A stretch of 64,000 nucleotides of DNA from Pontibacter beigongshangensis (GCF_014332515.1 NZ_VFSD01000007.1:124001-188000); one strand, 5' to 3'. Numbered from the stretch's first letter, positions 9,313 to 19,234 are shown. The notes: generated by a model not told the origin, from the sequence alone. A program made the numbers and translations.

Positions 9313-10284
9313 ATGATCAAACAGAATTTGTTGTTTTTACTGGCCCTATGGCTGTTCGCCTCCTGCGGTTCTGCCAAAGAAGAGGTGACCGAAGAAACAG
9401 CCACGACAGAAGAAGCTGCCAGGGAAGTGTATATGTTCAGCTCGTTCCGGGAACCGGCCGACGAAGGGCTGCGCCTGCTGTATAGCTACGATGGTTATAA
9501 GTGGGAAGAACTGGAAGGTGTTTTTCTGAAGCCTGATGCCGGAAAAGGCAAGCTGATGCGCGACCCCTCTATCGTAACAGGGCCTGATGGCACCTTCCAC
9601 CTGGTGTGGACGACCGCCTGGCGCGGCGACAATGGTTTTGGCTACGCCAGCTCCAAAGACCTGGTGAACTGGTCGGAGCAGCAGTTTGTGGATGTGATGA
9701 AGCACGAGCCAACCACCGTAAACGTGTGGGCACCCGAGCTGTTCTACGACGACGAGAATGAGCGTTACATCATTATCTGGGCTTCTACGATCCCGAACCG
9801 CTTTCCGCGAGGCGTAGAGGCAGAGGACAACAACCACCGCATGTACTACACCACCACCAAAGACTTCAAGACTTTTACCGAGACGAAGCTGTTCATGGAT
9901 CCGGACTTCAGCATCATCGATGCGGTGATCGTGAAACGAGACAAAAATGACTATGTGCAGGTGCTCAAGGACAACACGCGCCCGAACCGCAACCTGAAAG
10001 TGGCCTTCGCCACCGACCCGCTGGGACCTTATTCCAATATTTCGGAGCCATTTACCGGTAATTTTATCGAAGGCCCTACTGTGCTGAAAGTAGGCGACGA
10101 CTGGCTGATTTACTATGACGTGTATGAGAAGAAAATTTACGGAGGCATGAAAACCCGCGACTTCAAAACCTTTACCGACATTACCGAAGAGCTGCAGATT
10201 CCGGAAGGACACAAACATGGCACCATTTTTAAGGCAAACGAAGAAGTGCTCCAGAACCTGCTAAACAGAACAGAGGCCCCGTAA
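9313..10284 (+). CDS. GH43-like five-bladed propeller lipoprotein
   Basis: Likely an arabinan- or galactan-side-chain glycosidase. The 323-aa protein has a lipoprotein signal (FASC, Cys18) and a Glu/Thr-rich linker. The propeller has three acidic residues placed as in GH43: Asp84 in MRDPSIV, Asp203 in IIDAVIV and Glu253 in FIEGPTVL. The WAPELFYD motif is also typical. Substrate and sub-family cannot be set from the sequence. It follows the GH140 gene by 96 bp and probably acts at the same membrane face. Confidence 0.72.
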   Translation: MIKQNLLFLLALWLFASCGSAKEEVTEETATTEEAAREVYMFSSFREPADEGLRLLYSYDGYKWEELEGVFLKPDAGKGKLMRDPSIVTGPDGTFHLVWTTAWRGDNGFGYASSKDLVNWSEQQFVDVMKHEPTTVNVWAPELFYDDENERYIIIWASTIPNRFPRGVEAEDNNHRMYYTTTKDFKTFTETKLFMDPDFSIIDAVIVKRDKNDYVQVLKDNTRPNRNLKVAFATDPLGPYSNISEPFTGNFIEGPTVLKVGDDWLIYYDVYEKKIYGGMKTRDFKTFTDITEELQIPEGHKHGTIFKANEEVLQNLLNRTEAP

Positions 10285-10386
10285 TTTAGTGTGCTAATTT
10301 TTCAATTTGGAAATTTGAAGATGAGAGGATTTGGGAATGTGGAGGTTCGGAATTTTCGAAATGAATTCAGCTGGGGTAAAAAGAGC

Positions 10387-10414
10387 GACCAACTCTTAAC
10401 TAGTTAAGCTGGTC
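10387..10414. other. Near-palindromic hairpin
   Basis: GACCA and TGGTC arms flank a central TTAACTAGTTAA palindrome, 100 bp after the GH43-like gene. It is followed by CCTTTTTAAA, so weak termination is possible. The preceding bases (10301-10380) are G/A/T-rich filler with no gene. Confidence 0.35.
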
Positions 10415-10442
10415 CTGTGTCCTTTTTAAAGAGCAGCAGAAA

Positions 10443-10473
10443 GCTCCGGAGGGCCATTCTGATTAGAATAATT
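10443..10473 (+). repeat. 31-bp intergenic repeat, copy 3
   Basis: GCTCCGGAGGGCC, then ATTCTGATTAGAATAATT. Preceded by GAGCAGCAG at 10431-10439. Confidence 0.85.
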
Positions 10474-10516
10474 TAAAATGTCGGGGTTAAAAACGAAAAC
10501 ATAATCAGCAGTTTAC

Positions 10517-11284
10517 ATGCATCAAGATAAGAACGAAGGCCGCAGAAATTTCCTGAAAACCGCCTCTATCGGCGGGTTGGCGGCATTGAGTATTCCTGCC
10601 ATTGTAACTTCGGCTTTCGCTGCCGAAAAGGTGAAGAAGGTGCGCCTGAACAACAACGATGTTATCCTTTTCCAGGGCGACTCTATTACGGATGCCCGCC
10701 GGAAGCGTGATGACATGACCGTGAACAGTGCTTCTGCCCTTGGCAGTGGCTACGCGTTTATGGCTGCCTCCGACCTGCTCTGTAACCAGGCCGGGAAGAA
10801 CCTTCAGATTTACAACAAAGGCATCAGCGGAAATAAAGTCTATCAACTGGCCGAGCGCTGGGATACCGATGCCCTGGAACTGAATCCTAATGTGCTGAGC
10901 CTCCTGATCGGCGTGAACGACTTCTGGCACTCGCTGGTAAGAGACTACAAAGGTACCATCAAAACTTACCGCGACGATTACCGCGCCCTGCTCGACAGAA
11001 CAAAGCAGCAGTTGCCCGATGTTAGACTGATAATCGGAGAGCCGTTTGCCGTGCCGGGCATTAAGAGTGTAGACGACACCTGGTTCCCGGCCTTTAACGA
11101 GTACCGCCAGGCAGCCCGCGAAATAGCAGCAAACTATGGCGCAGGGTTTATACCCTATCAAAGCGTGTTCGACAAAGCCCAGAAAACCGCCCCAGGGGTA
11201 TACTGGACCTACGATGGGGTGCACCCCACCATAGCCGGCAACCGCCTGATGGCGCAGGCCTGGCTGGAGGCCGTGAAGGGATAG
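10517..11284 (+). CDS. Tat-exported SGNH/GDSL esterase (rhamnogalacturonan acetylesterase-like)
   Basis: The 255-aa protein opens with a twin-arginine signal (RRNFLKTA) and a hydrophobic segment to about residue 36. SGNH blocks follow in order: Ser56 in FQGDSIT, Gly in KGISGNK, Asn124 in IGVND, and Asp233/His236 in DGVHPT. Such enzymes remove acetyl esters from pectic polymers, which fits the neighbourhood, but the exact ester is inferred. Twin-arginine export suggests the enzyme folds before reaching the periplasm. Confidence 0.82.
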   Translation: MHQDKNEGRRNFLKTASIGGLAALSIPAIVTSAFAAEKVKKVRLNNNDVILFQGDSITDARRKRDDMTVNSASALGSGYAFMAASDLLCNQAGKNLQIYNKGISGNKVYQLAERWDTDALELNPNVLSLLIGVNDFWHSLVRDYKGTIKTYRDDYRALLDRTKQQLPDVRLIIGEPFAVPGIKSVDDTWFPAFNEYRQAAREIAANYGAGFIPYQSVFDKAQKTAPGVYWTYDGVHPTIAGNRLMAQAWLEAVKG

Positions 11285-11431
11285 TGACCCAAAGACCCGG
11301 GAAATGTGCCCGAGGTAATTTTATAGCTGGTAACCTGAATTTGAAAGACAATATGAGCAGATGATGATGACTTATGCGAGAACATAAATTGTCCAGCATC
11401 TGAAACAAAGCATTCCATAATCTAATAAAGT

Positions 11432-13285
11432 ATGTTAAAAAGAGTGTATAAGACGGCTGTACTTGCCCTGTTAGGGGCCTGGAGTTTTACGGCAGAGGCG
11501 CAGGATACCATCAAGTATACCGGCAAAACCTTATCTAATGTCGATTATCATCATGGGCAACTCAGCCCGGCCATCGGCGTGCACAACATCCAGGTGATGC
11601 GGGCTAACCGGGAGAACCCGACGCCGGCCAACGGCTTTGGGTGGACCTACAACCACGCCCCCATGCTGGCCTACTGGAACAATACCTTCTACATGAACTA
11701 CCTGAGCGACCCTGTGGGTGAGCACATTCCGCCCAGCCAGACGCTGCTGCAAACTTCTAAAGACGGCTACAGCTGGACGGGGCCCGAAATAATCTTCCCT
11801 CCTTACAAAGTGCCGGACGGCACCCGCAAAGAGGGGCACCCTGGCGTGGCCAAAGACTTGTACGCCATTGTGCACCAGCGCATGGGCTTCTACGTGTCGA
11901 AAGACAACCGCCTGCTGGCCCTGGCTTATTACGGCATCGCCCTCGATGCGAAAGATGACCCGAACGATGGCAAGGGCATCGGGCGCGTGGTGCGGGAGAT
12001 CAAGAAAGACGGCACCTTTGGCCCGATCTATTTTATCCGCTACAACTCCTCCTGGGATAAGAAAAAGTCAGAGTTCCCCTTCTACACCAAGAGCAAGGAC
12101 AAGGGCTTCGTGAAGGCTTGCAAAGAGCTGATGGCAGACCCGCTCATGATGCAGCAGTGGGCAGAGGAGGCCGACAGAAACGATCCGCTTATTCCGCTCA
12201 AAAAAGAGTACAAGGCGTTCAGCTATTATCACCTGAAAGATGGCAGAGTGGTAGGCCTCTGGAAACACGCCTTGACCTCCATGAGCAAAGACGGCGGCAA
12301 AACCTGGCAGTACGATGCGCTGCGTGCGCCCGGCTTCGTGAACAGCAATGCCAAGATCTGGGGCCAGAAAACTTCTGACGGCCGCTATGCCACCGTGTAT
12401 AACCCTTCGGAGTTCCGCTGGCCGCTGGCCGTTTCTACCAGCGACGATGGCTTGGAGTACAAAGACCTGCTGCTCGTGAACGGCGAGATTTCGCCGATGC
12501 GCTACGGCGGCAACTACAAATCCTACGGCCCGCAGTATGTAAGAGGCATCCTGCCCGGAAACGGCACGCCTCCCGACGGCAACATGTGGGTAACCTACAG
12601 CATGAACAAGGAAGACATGTGGGTGTCTAAGATCCCGGTGCCGGTTACAAGTAAGGTGAATGGTCATGCCGATGTGAACTTTGCCAACATATCTGAACTG
12701 AAGGACCTGGCAGATTGGAATATCTACAGCCCGCTGTGGGCACCGGTAAACATCGAAAAAGCGACAGACGGCACCAACGCACTGGCACTTCGCGACAAAG
12801 ACCGCTACGACTACGCCAAGGCTGAACGTGTTATCCCGTCCTCCAAGCAGGTAACGGCAGAATTTTCAGTGATTCCGGCCCAGAACGACAAGGGCCAGCT
12901 GCACATCGAGTTTCAGGATGCCAAAGGCAATCCGGCTATCCGCCTGATTCTGGATGCAGACGGCAATTTCAAGAACAAGGCAGGCTACCGGTTGTCGAAC
13001 ATGATGAAATACGAGGCTGGAAAGCAGTACAATGTTCGGGTAGAGGCAGATGTGGCGGCCAGAACCTACCACGTGTTTGTAGATGGCAAAAAAGTATCGA
13101 CCCGTATTTTCTTTGCCCCGGTTGCTTCCATCGACCGCGTTATGTTCAGGACCGGCGAGGTACGCCGCTTCCCCGATGCCGATACCCCAACCGATCAGGA
13201 TTACGACCTGGAGAACCCGGGAGAACCGGAAGCAGAGGCAGCCTTTTTCATCAAATCCTTTAAAACCGAGAACCTGAACCTGTAA
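11432..13285 (+). CDS. Secreted BNR/sialidase-like propeller with C-terminal lectin-like domain
   Basis: 617 aa with a signal peptide ending AEAQ. Residues about 55-400 form a predicted six-bladed propeller with repeated Asp-box-like turns (SKDGYSWTG, SKDGGKTWQ, SDDGLEYKD). Residues about 410-610 look like a jelly-roll carbohydrate-binding or laminin-G-type domain (ALALRDKDRYDYA, YHVFVDGKKVS). It resembles uncharacterised exo-alpha-sialidase-annotated proteins of pectin loci. True sialidase activity is unlikely in this plant-polymer setting. Catalytic residues were not assigned. Confidence 0.6.
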   Translation: MLKRVYKTAVLALLGAWSFTAEAQDTIKYTGKTLSNVDYHHGQLSPAIGVHNIQVMRANRENPTPANGFGWTYNHAPMLAYWNNTFYMNYLSDPVGEHIPPSQTLLQTSKDGYSWTGPEIIFPPYKVPDGTRKEGHPGVAKDLYAIVHQRMGFYVSKDNRLLALAYYGIALDAKDDPNDGKGIGRVVREIKKDGTFGPIYFIRYNSSWDKKKSEFPFYTKSKDKGFVKACKELMADPLMMQQWAEEADRNDPLIPLKKEYKAFSYYHLKDGRVVGLWKHALTSMSKDGGKTWQYDALRAPGFVNSNAKIWGQKTSDGRYATVYNPSEFRWPLAVSTSDDGLEYKDLLLVNGEISPMRYGGNYKSYGPQYVRGILPGNGTPPDGNMWVTYSMNKEDMWVSKIPVPVTSKVNGHADVNFANISELKDLADWNIYSPLWAPVNIEKATDGTNALALRDKDRYDYAKAERVIPSSKQVTAEFSVIPAQNDKGQLHIEFQDAKGNPAIRLILDADGNFKNKAGYRLSNMMKYEAGKQYNVRVEADVAARTYHVFVDGKKVSTRIFFAPVASIDRVMFRTGEVRRFPDADTPTDQDYDLENPGEPEAEAAFFIKSFKTENLNL

Positions 13286-13311
13286 GGTCAGCGCCCAAAA
13301 TTGAGATTAAG

Positions 13312-13342
13312 GCTCCGGAGGGGTGTTTTCATTAAAATAATT
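13312..13342 (+). repeat. 31-bp intergenic repeat, copy 4
   Basis: GCTCCGGAGGGGT, then GTTTTCATTAAAATAATT, 27 bp after the stop of the propeller gene, in sense orientation. Confidence 0.8.
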
Positions 13343-13367
13343 CAGAGATGGCACGCGCCGCCTCACC

Positions 13368-13400
13368 ACCCGGCAGGAACTTAAAAGCCTGCCGGGTTTA
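13368..13400 (+). terminator. Hairpin just upstream of the esterase gene
   Basis: ACCCGGCAGG and CCTGCCGGGT (10 bp) enclose AACTTAAAAG, then TTTA. It ends only 17 bp before the ATG at 13417. It may terminate the preceding transcript or occlude the esterase start. Confidence 0.5.
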
Positions 13401-13416
13401 ATGCCCAAAAACAGCG

Positions 13417-14871
13417 ATGTTAAAAGTGAATTTATTTTTTTGCGCCTTGTTTGTCCTGCTTGCCTACCGCGTGCAGGCCGACGTGGCGCTGCCCAAAATC
13501 CTGCAAAGCAACATGGTGCTGCAGCGCGACAAGCCGCTCCCTGTCTGGGGAACTGCGGCGGCAGGCGAGGAAGTGACCGTGACCTTTGGCAAACAGGAGA
13601 AACGCGCAAAGGCAGGAGCAGACGGCAAGTGGCAAGTAGTGCTCGACCCTTTGCAAACCTCCGCCACACCCGCCGTTATGACCATTGCCGGAACCAACAC
13701 CATCCGTCTGGAAAACCTGCTGGTAGGGGAGGTGTGGCTGTGTTCGGGTCAGTCGAACATGGAGTTCACCATGAACAAGAGCGCCAAGTATGCCGATGCC
13801 AAACGCAGCAAAGGCCCTTCAGAGGAAGAAATAAAGAAGATAGATTACCCGAACATCAGGGTCTTTCTGGTGAAGAAGGATCATTATAAAAAAGGGGGGC
13901 TGCCCACCGCCTGGGAAGAAGCCGATTATGAAGCAGTGAAAGACTTCTCAGCCCCTGGTTTTTTCTTTGCCGAAAAGCTGCACCAGCAGCTGAACATTCC
14001 TATCGGCATCATTGCTGCTTCAGTATCTGGTAGCCACATTGAACGATGGGCGCCGGAAGAAGCGTTAAAAGGTCAGCAGGGCTTTGATGTGGAAGCGACA
14101 AAGACCCAAGAGGAAGTAGGAGACATCAAGGACGGAAAGTTCTATTACGGCATGATACAGCCGCTGGCCCCTTTTGCCATGCGCGGTTTCCTGTGGTACC
14201 AGGGCGAAACCAATTGCTTCCAGAGCGAAACTTTCGACTACACCGACAAAATGGAGGTGCTGATCAACACCTGGCGGCACATCTGGAAAGACAGGGAGAT
14301 GCCCTTCTATTATGTGCAGATTGCGCCGTTTGCATACTCTCAGAGCGAAGACAAGCACCCGCGAACCACCGAAACCTTACCTGCGTTCTGGGAGGCTCAG
14401 GCAGAGGCGCTCAAAATACCCAACACCGAAATGATCGTGACCACCGACCTGGTAGACAGCATCGCCGATATTCATCCGACTTATAAATGGGAAATTGGGC
14501 GACGATTGGCCAACGTGGCGCTGGCCAAGAGCTATAGCAAAAAGGTGGTTTATGCCGGCCCGGTGTACAAGCAGATGAAAGTGAAGGGAAAGAAAGCCGT
14601 GCTGGAGTTCGACCACATTGGCAGCGGCCTCACCAGCTACGACGGCCAGCCGCTTTCCTGGTTTACCGTTGCAGGCGCCGATGGGACGTTCGTGCCGGCA
14701 AAAGCCGTCATAAAAGGCCGAACTGTGGTGGTGTCGGCACCGGGGGTAAAGGTGCCAGTGGCCGTTCGATTTGCCTGGCATGAAGCCGCTCAATCGAACT
14801 TTTTTAACAAAGAAGGTTTGCCAGCCAGGCCCTTCCGCACCGATGCCCCGGAGTGGCAGCCGAAGCTGTAG
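13417..14871 (+). CDS. SASA-family carbohydrate acetylesterase (sialate O-acetylesterase-like)
   Basis: 484 aa. A signal peptide (residues 1-21) is followed by the N-terminal beta-domain (LPKILQSNMVLQRDKPLPVWG) and the SGNH-like catalytic domain with the nucleophile Ser113 in LCSGQSNMEF and the block WYQGETN. Members of this family deacetylate sugars. In a pectin locus the likely target is acetylated galacturonic acid or rhamnose rather than sialic acid, which is inference. It lies 132 bp after the propeller gene, separated by a repeat copy and a hairpin. Confidence 0.85.
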   Translation: MLKVNLFFCALFVLLAYRVQADVALPKILQSNMVLQRDKPLPVWGTAAAGEEVTVTFGKQEKRAKAGADGKWQVVLDPLQTSATPAVMTIAGTNTIRLENLLVGEVWLCSGQSNMEFTMNKSAKYADAKRSKGPSEEEIKKIDYPNIRVFLVKKDHYKKGGLPTAWEEADYEAVKDFSAPGFFFAEKLHQQLNIPIGIIAASVSGSHIERWAPEEALKGQQGFDVEATKTQEEVGDIKDGKFYYGMIQPLAPFAMRGFLWYQGETNCFQSETFDYTDKMEVLINTWRHIWKDREMPFYYVQIAPFAYSQSEDKHPRTTETLPAFWEAQAEALKIPNTEMIVTTDLVDSIADIHPTYKWEIGRRLANVALAKSYSKKVVYAGPVYKQMKVKGKKAVLEFDHIGSGLTSYDGQPLSWFTVAGADGTFVPAKAVIKGRTVVVSAPGVKVPVAVRFAWHEAAQSNFFNKEGLPARPFRTDAPEWQPKL

Positions 14872-14896
14872 TCAGGTAGAGTAGCAGCAACAGCAA

Positions 14897-14927
14897 GCTC
14901 CGGAGGGCCTTTCTGATTAGAATAATC
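14897..14927 (+). repeat. 31-bp intergenic repeat, copy 5
   Basis: GCTCCGGAGGGCC, then TTTCTGATTAGAATAATC. Preceded by GTAGCAGCAACAGC. The GCAGCAG-type lead starts only 10 bp after the esterase stop. Confidence 0.85.
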
Positions 14928-15032
14928 GGGTTGGCTGTCCAATCGCTTAATGGTTAAAGGAGTGATCAGAAAGTGTGATGTTAAACTCATAACTTTCAAC
15001 TCTTAACTTACATACCGTTTAAAGTCTCTTTT

Positions 15033-15064
15033 GCCTCTGGAGGGCTGTTTTCATTAGAATAATT
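15033..15064 (+). repeat. 31-bp intergenic repeat, copy 6
   Basis: GCCTCTGGAGGGC, then TGTTTTCATTAGAATAATT. Second member of a direct pair. Confidence 0.82.
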
Positions 15065-15191
15065 GCTTCAGAGCCTCACAGACAGCATTATGCCGGCACC
15101 GGGGAGTGTTGGAGAACCAAATCTGGCAGGTTAATAATGCCGGGTTTCAGACAAAACATAGAATTCAAAAATTAGCTATCTTATATCTTTC

Positions 15192-17957
15192 GTGAAAAAC
15201 TATATCTATATCCCAGTCATTATCCTGTTATCGGGTGTGCTTTCGCTCCTTGGCAGTGGAGAAGCTGCTGCCAATGTGCAGCTGCAGAACCTGCGCTGTG
15301 AGCTGCTGCAAAACCCCGAGGGCATCGATGTCACCACGCCCCGGCTGAGCTGGGAACTAACCGGCAAGCAGCGGGGCATCGGGCAAACAGCCTACCAGAT
15401 CCTGGTGGCATCCACCCCCGAGAAACTGGCGGCCAACGACGGCGACCTCTGGAACTCCGGCAAGGTAAGTTCCGGCCAGTCGGTGCACGTGCTGTATGCC
15501 GGCAAACCCCTAGAGAGCCGCCAGGAAGCTTACTGGAAAGTAAAGACCTGGACCGGGAACGGCGAAAGCTCCTGGAGCGAACCCGCCTACTGGAGCATGG
15601 GGCTGCTGCACTATGGCGACTGGGCCGGGCGCTGGATCGGCATGGACAAGCTGTCTCCCTGGGATCAGGAAGAGAGATTCTCGCGCCTCTCTGCCCGCTA
15701 TTTCCGTAAGGAGTTTGAAGCGCCTAAAAAGATCAAAAAAGCCAAAGTATATATCATAGGCCTCGGGTTATACGAGCTGTACCTCAACGGGCAGCGCATC
15801 GGCGACCAGGTGCTGGCGCCAACGCCTACCGACTATTCCGAAAATGTAAAATACAATACCTTCGATGTAACGGAGCAGCTAAAGTCCGGCAAAAATGCGA
15901 TCGGCACTGTGTTAGGCAACGGGCGCTTCTATACCATGCGGCAGTACAAGGCCTATAAGAACAAAAACTTCGGCTACCCTAAAATGCTGCTCAATCTGGT
16001 GATCGAATACACAGACGGTACTACCGAAAAAATCCGCACCGACGAAAGCTGGAAAATGACGGCCGATGGCCCTATCCGGACCAACAACGAATACGATGGC
16101 GAAGAATACGATGCCCGCAAAGAAATGCCCGGCTGGAACACAGTAGGGTTCGACGACAAGCAATGGCTGCCGTCGGAGTATGTGCAGGAGCCCACCGGAG
16201 AGTTCGAGGCGCAGATGAATGAGAACATGAAAGTAATGCAGACCCTTAAACCTGTTTCCGTGAAGCAGCTGAAGCCTGGCACCTATATCGTGGACATGGG
16301 CCAGAACATGGTGGGCTGGGTGCGAATGAGAGTGCAGGGCAAGAGCGGCGACCAGGTAACGCTGAAGTTTGCGGAAGTCCTGAATGAGAAAGGCGAACTG
16401 GCCATGGCAAACCTGCGCGATGCAAAAGTAACTGATATTTACACCCTGAAAGGTGGCGCAGAAGAAGTGTGGGAGCCGTCTTTTGTATACCACGGGTTCC
16501 GCTATGTGGAAGTTTCCGGTTACCCTGGCAAGCCTACTGCCAACAGCTTCGAAGGCCGCGTGGTGTACGATGCCATTCAAACAGTAGGCAGCTTCAGGAC
16601 TTCCAACCCCATCATTAACCAGGTGCACCAAAACTCCTACTGGGGCATCAAAGGAAATTACAAAGGTATGCCGATAGATTGCCCGCAACGAAATGAGCGG
16701 CAGCCCTGGCTCGGCGACCGCCCTGTACAGGCCTATGGCGAAAGCTTTATCTTTGACAATGGAAAGTTATATGCCAAGTGGCTCGACGATATTCAGTATG
16801 CCCAGAAAGCTGATGGCTCTATTCCGGATGTAGCCCCTGCCTTCTGGCGCTATTATAGCGATAACATGACCTGGGCGGGCACCTACCTGATGATCGCCGA
16901 TATGCTGCACCAGCAATACGGAAATGTGCAGGCACTCGAGAAGCATTACCCATCCATGAAAAAGTGGCTGCAGTATATGCAGAACGTGTATATGACGGAC
17001 GGCTATATCATGACGAAAGACAGCTATGGCGACTGGTGCGCGCCTCCGGCCACTATAGAAGAAGGCCGGGGCATGAACGCAAATGTGAAATACCCCAGTC
17101 AGCTAATTTCTACAGCTTATCATTATCACTACTTGCAGATGATGCAGCGCTTTGCCCGCCTTACGGGAAATGAAGGAGACATTGCAGGATATCAGGCCCT
17201 GGCCGAAAAAGTGCGGGATGGCTTTAACGATGAATTTTACAATCCGGAAGGGGCCTTCTATGGCGAGAATAAATTAACGGATAACCTGCTGGCCTTGTAT
17301 TTCGGGCTGGTGCCTAAGGAGCAGGAAGCGGCTTTGTTCAAATCCATTGTCCATATTATTGAAGTGCAGAACAAAGGACATCTAAGCACCGGCGTGGTAG
17401 GAACCCAGTGGCTGATGCGCAGCCTGACCGAATTCGGGCGCCCTGACCTTGCCTACAGGCTTGCCACCAACACCACCTACCCCAGCTGGGGCTACATGGT
17501 AGCTAATGGGGCCACTACTATCTGGGAACTATGGAATGGCAATACTGCCGCCCCCAATATGAATTCTTACAACCACGTGATGATGCTGGGGGACCTGCTG
17601 AGCTGGTATTACGAAGACCTGGGGGGCATCAGATCCAGCCGGGAGCAGACCGGATTTAAGGAGATTGAAATGAAGCCCCTGATGGTGAATGGCCTGGAGT
17701 TCGTGAATGCCAGCTATCATTCCCTGTACGGCCTGATCAAAAGCGATTGGAAAAAGGAGAAGAAGCGGTTTACCTGGAACATTACAGTGCCAGGCAACAC
17801 AAAGGCGGTGGTATACATTCCGGCCAGCTCTGAGAAAAGTGTGACGGAAGGAGGCAAAGCAGCTGCCAGAGCAAACGGCGTGAAATTTCTCCGCATGGAA
17901 GGCGATAGAGCCGTGTTCGAGGTCGGGTCAGGCTCCTATTCTTTTGTAGCGAAGTAA
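15192..17957 (+). CDS. Secreted GH78 alpha-L-rhamnosidase (921 aa)
   Basis: Releases terminal L-rhamnose from plant polymers. The start is GTG at 15192, supported by a signal peptide immediately after it (ending EAAANV). N-terminal beta-sandwich domains contain LRCELLQNPEGIDVTTPRLSW and the accessory domain with YELYLNGQRIGD. The (alpha/alpha)6 barrel carries the signature DCPQRNERQPWLGD, with Asp496 and Glu502 in the region that holds the family's general acid. A C-terminal beta-domain includes YHSLYGLIKSDW. Length is usual for the family. It is the first of three GH78-type proteins in the window. Confidence 0.9.
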   Translation: MKNYIYIPVIILLSGVLSLLGSGEAAANVQLQNLRCELLQNPEGIDVTTPRLSWELTGKQRGIGQTAYQILVASTPEKLAANDGDLWNSGKVSSGQSVHVLYAGKPLESRQEAYWKVKTWTGNGESSWSEPAYWSMGLLHYGDWAGRWIGMDKLSPWDQEERFSRLSARYFRKEFEAPKKIKKAKVYIIGLGLYELYLNGQRIGDQVLAPTPTDYSENVKYNTFDVTEQLKSGKNAIGTVLGNGRFYTMRQYKAYKNKNFGYPKMLLNLVIEYTDGTTEKIRTDESWKMTADGPIRTNNEYDGEEYDARKEMPGWNTVGFDDKQWLPSEYVQEPTGEFEAQMNENMKVMQTLKPVSVKQLKPGTYIVDMGQNMVGWVRMRVQGKSGDQVTLKFAEVLNEKGELAMANLRDAKVTDIYTLKGGAEEVWEPSFVYHGFRYVEVSGYPGKPTANSFEGRVVYDAIQTVGSFRTSNPIINQVHQNSYWGIKGNYKGMPIDCPQRNERQPWLGDRPVQAYGESFIFDNGKLYAKWLDDIQYAQKADGSIPDVAPAFWRYYSDNMTWAGTYLMIADMLHQQYGNVQALEKHYPSMKKWLQYMQNVYMTDGYIMTKDSYGDWCAPPATIEEGRGMNANVKYPSQLISTAYHYHYLQMMQRFARLTGNEGDIAGYQALAEKVRDGFNDEFYNPEGAFYGENKLTDNLLALYFGLVPKEQEAALFKSIVHIIEVQNKGHLSTGVVGTQWLMRSLTEFGRPDLAYRLATNTTYPSWGYMVANGATTIWELWNGNTAAPNMNSYNHVMMLGDLLSWYYEDLGGIRSSREQTGFKEIEMKPLMVNGLEFVNASYHSLYGLIKSDWKKEKKRFTWNITVPGNTKAVVYIPASSEKSVTEGGKAAARANGVKFLRMEGDRAVFEVGSGSYSFVAK

Positions 17958-17992
17958 GATAAGACAGCAAAGAACTAGCAGCGTGCACACCT

Positions 17993-18013
17993 GCCCCGAA
18001 GCATTTCGGGGGC
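17993..18013. other. Compact hairpin after the GH78 gene
   Basis: CCCCGAA and TTCGGGG around GCAT, 36 bp after the stop. No T-run follows, so its role is unclear. Confidence 0.4.
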
Positions 18014-18103
18014 TCCTGCGATAGTCTGGGGATGAAACAGAAACAGCGGTAGCAAGATAACTGCCAGAAATAAATGATTTTAAACAAGAGTAATAAGCGT
18101 AAC

Positions 18104-19234
18104 ATGAAGAGATTTGTAATAGCGTTGGCTATTTTAGTATGCGGAAGTGCAGGATTTATGCCGGTGCAGGCGCAGAAGGAGAAATGGAACAAAGGCATAC
18201 TGGTGGAGGAGTTTCTTTACGACAAAGCCCCTTTCCCATCCTGCCACTCTGCCACACTTGCCGAAACACCTACAGGCCTGGTTGCCTCCTTCTTTGGCGG
18301 TACAAAAGAACGTCATCCGGATGTGGGCATTTGGGTATGCCGCCAGCTGAATGGCGCCTGGACCGCGCCAGTAGAAGTAGCCAACGGTAACCAGGAAGAC
18401 GGCAGCCGCCTGCCCACCTGGAACCCGGTACTTTACCAGATCCCGGGCGGTGACCTGATGCTGTTCTACAAGATCGGCCCGAAACCATCGGAGTGGCAGG
18501 GCTGGCTCAAAACCTCCAGCGATGGTGGTGCCACCTGGTCGGAGGCGCGCATGCTGCCCGAAGGATATGTTGGCCCTGTTAAAAATAAACCAGAGCTGAT
18601 TAACGGCGAGCTGTTTTGTGCCTCCAGCACCGAAGGAGACGGCTGGAAAGTGCATTTTGAGGTAACCCCTGATTTTGGAAAGACCTGGCGAAAAATCGGC
18701 CCGATCGATAAAGGAGCAGAAAATTATGATGCCATTCAGCCAAGTATCTTAAAGCATGGCAATGGTAAGCTGCAGGTCCTGTGCCGCAGCAAGAACAGGA
18801 CAATCGTAACCTCCTGGTCCGAAGACAATGGCCGCACCTGGTCACCGTTAGAGAAGGCAGAGCTGCCAAACAACAACTCCGGCACCGATGCCGTGACCAT
18901 GGCCAACGGCCGCCATGTGCTGGTGTATAACCACGTGCTACCTCCGGGCGACCTGGCCAAAGGCCCACGCACACCCCTGAACGTAGCTGTTTCTAAAGAC
19001 GGCAAAAAGTGGAAAGCGGCCCTGGTGCTCGAAGATTCCCCTATTAGCCAGTATTCCTATCCGGCTGTGATCCAGACTTCCGATGGCATGCTGCACTTTA
19101 TTTACACCTGGCGTCGTGAGCGCATCAAGCATGTGGTGGTAGACCCGTCTAAAATGAAGACGAAGAAAATTAAGAAAGGCGAGTGGCCAGGAGGCAACCC
19201 GGTGGCGGGCGACGTGCAGGACCAGGAGGAGTAG
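18104..19234 (+). CDS. Secreted BNR-repeat propeller, predicted neuraminidase family (COG4692-like)
   Basis: 376 aa. The start was set at ATG 18104, where a signal peptide ending PVQAQ begins; the in-frame ATG at 18074 would add a polar decapeptide. Asp-box-like turns recur through the protein (SSDGGATWSEA, TPDFGKTWRKI, SEDNGRTWSP, SKDGKKWKA), giving a six-bladed propeller. Conserved residues at the start include FPSCHSATL and FFGGTKE. COG4692-type proteins accompany rhamnosidases in many plant-glycan loci, but their activity is not known to me. Confidence 0.68.
   Translation: MKRFVIALAILVCGSAGFMPVQAQKEKWNKGILVEEFLYDKAPFPSCHSATLAETPTGLVASFFGGTKERHPDVGIWVCRQLNGAWTAPVEVANGNQEDGSRLPTWNPVLYQIPGGDLMLFYKIGPKPSEWQGWLKTSSDGGATWSEARMLPEGYVGPVKNKPELINGELFCASSTEGDGWKVHFEVTPDFGKTWRKIGPIDKGAENYDAIQPSILKHGNGKLQVLCRSKNRTIVTSWSEDNGRTWSPLEKAELPNNNSGTDAVTMANGRHVLVYNHVLPPGDLAKGPRTPLNVAVSKDGKKWKAALVLEDSPISQYSYPAVIQTSDGMLHFIYTWRRERIKHVVVDPSKMKTKKIKKGEWPGGNPVAGDVQDQEE

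Larger units (their letters stand above)
14872..15191. other. Intergenic region with two direct repeat copies
   Basis: This 320-bp gap holds repeat copies 5 and 6 in direct orientation. The bases between them (14929-15032) and up to the GTG start at 15192 show no gene, no strong hairpin and no clear promoter. Confidence 0.6.

Noticed and set aside
11298..11313. CGGG/CCCG hairpin after the SGNH esterase
   Set aside because: Only four base pairs and no T-run; below what I would call a terminator.
11432..13285. True sialidase function for the BNR propeller proteins here and at 18104
   Set aside because: Asp-box turns only show a propeller fold; the arginine triad was not identified and the locus is for plant pectin.
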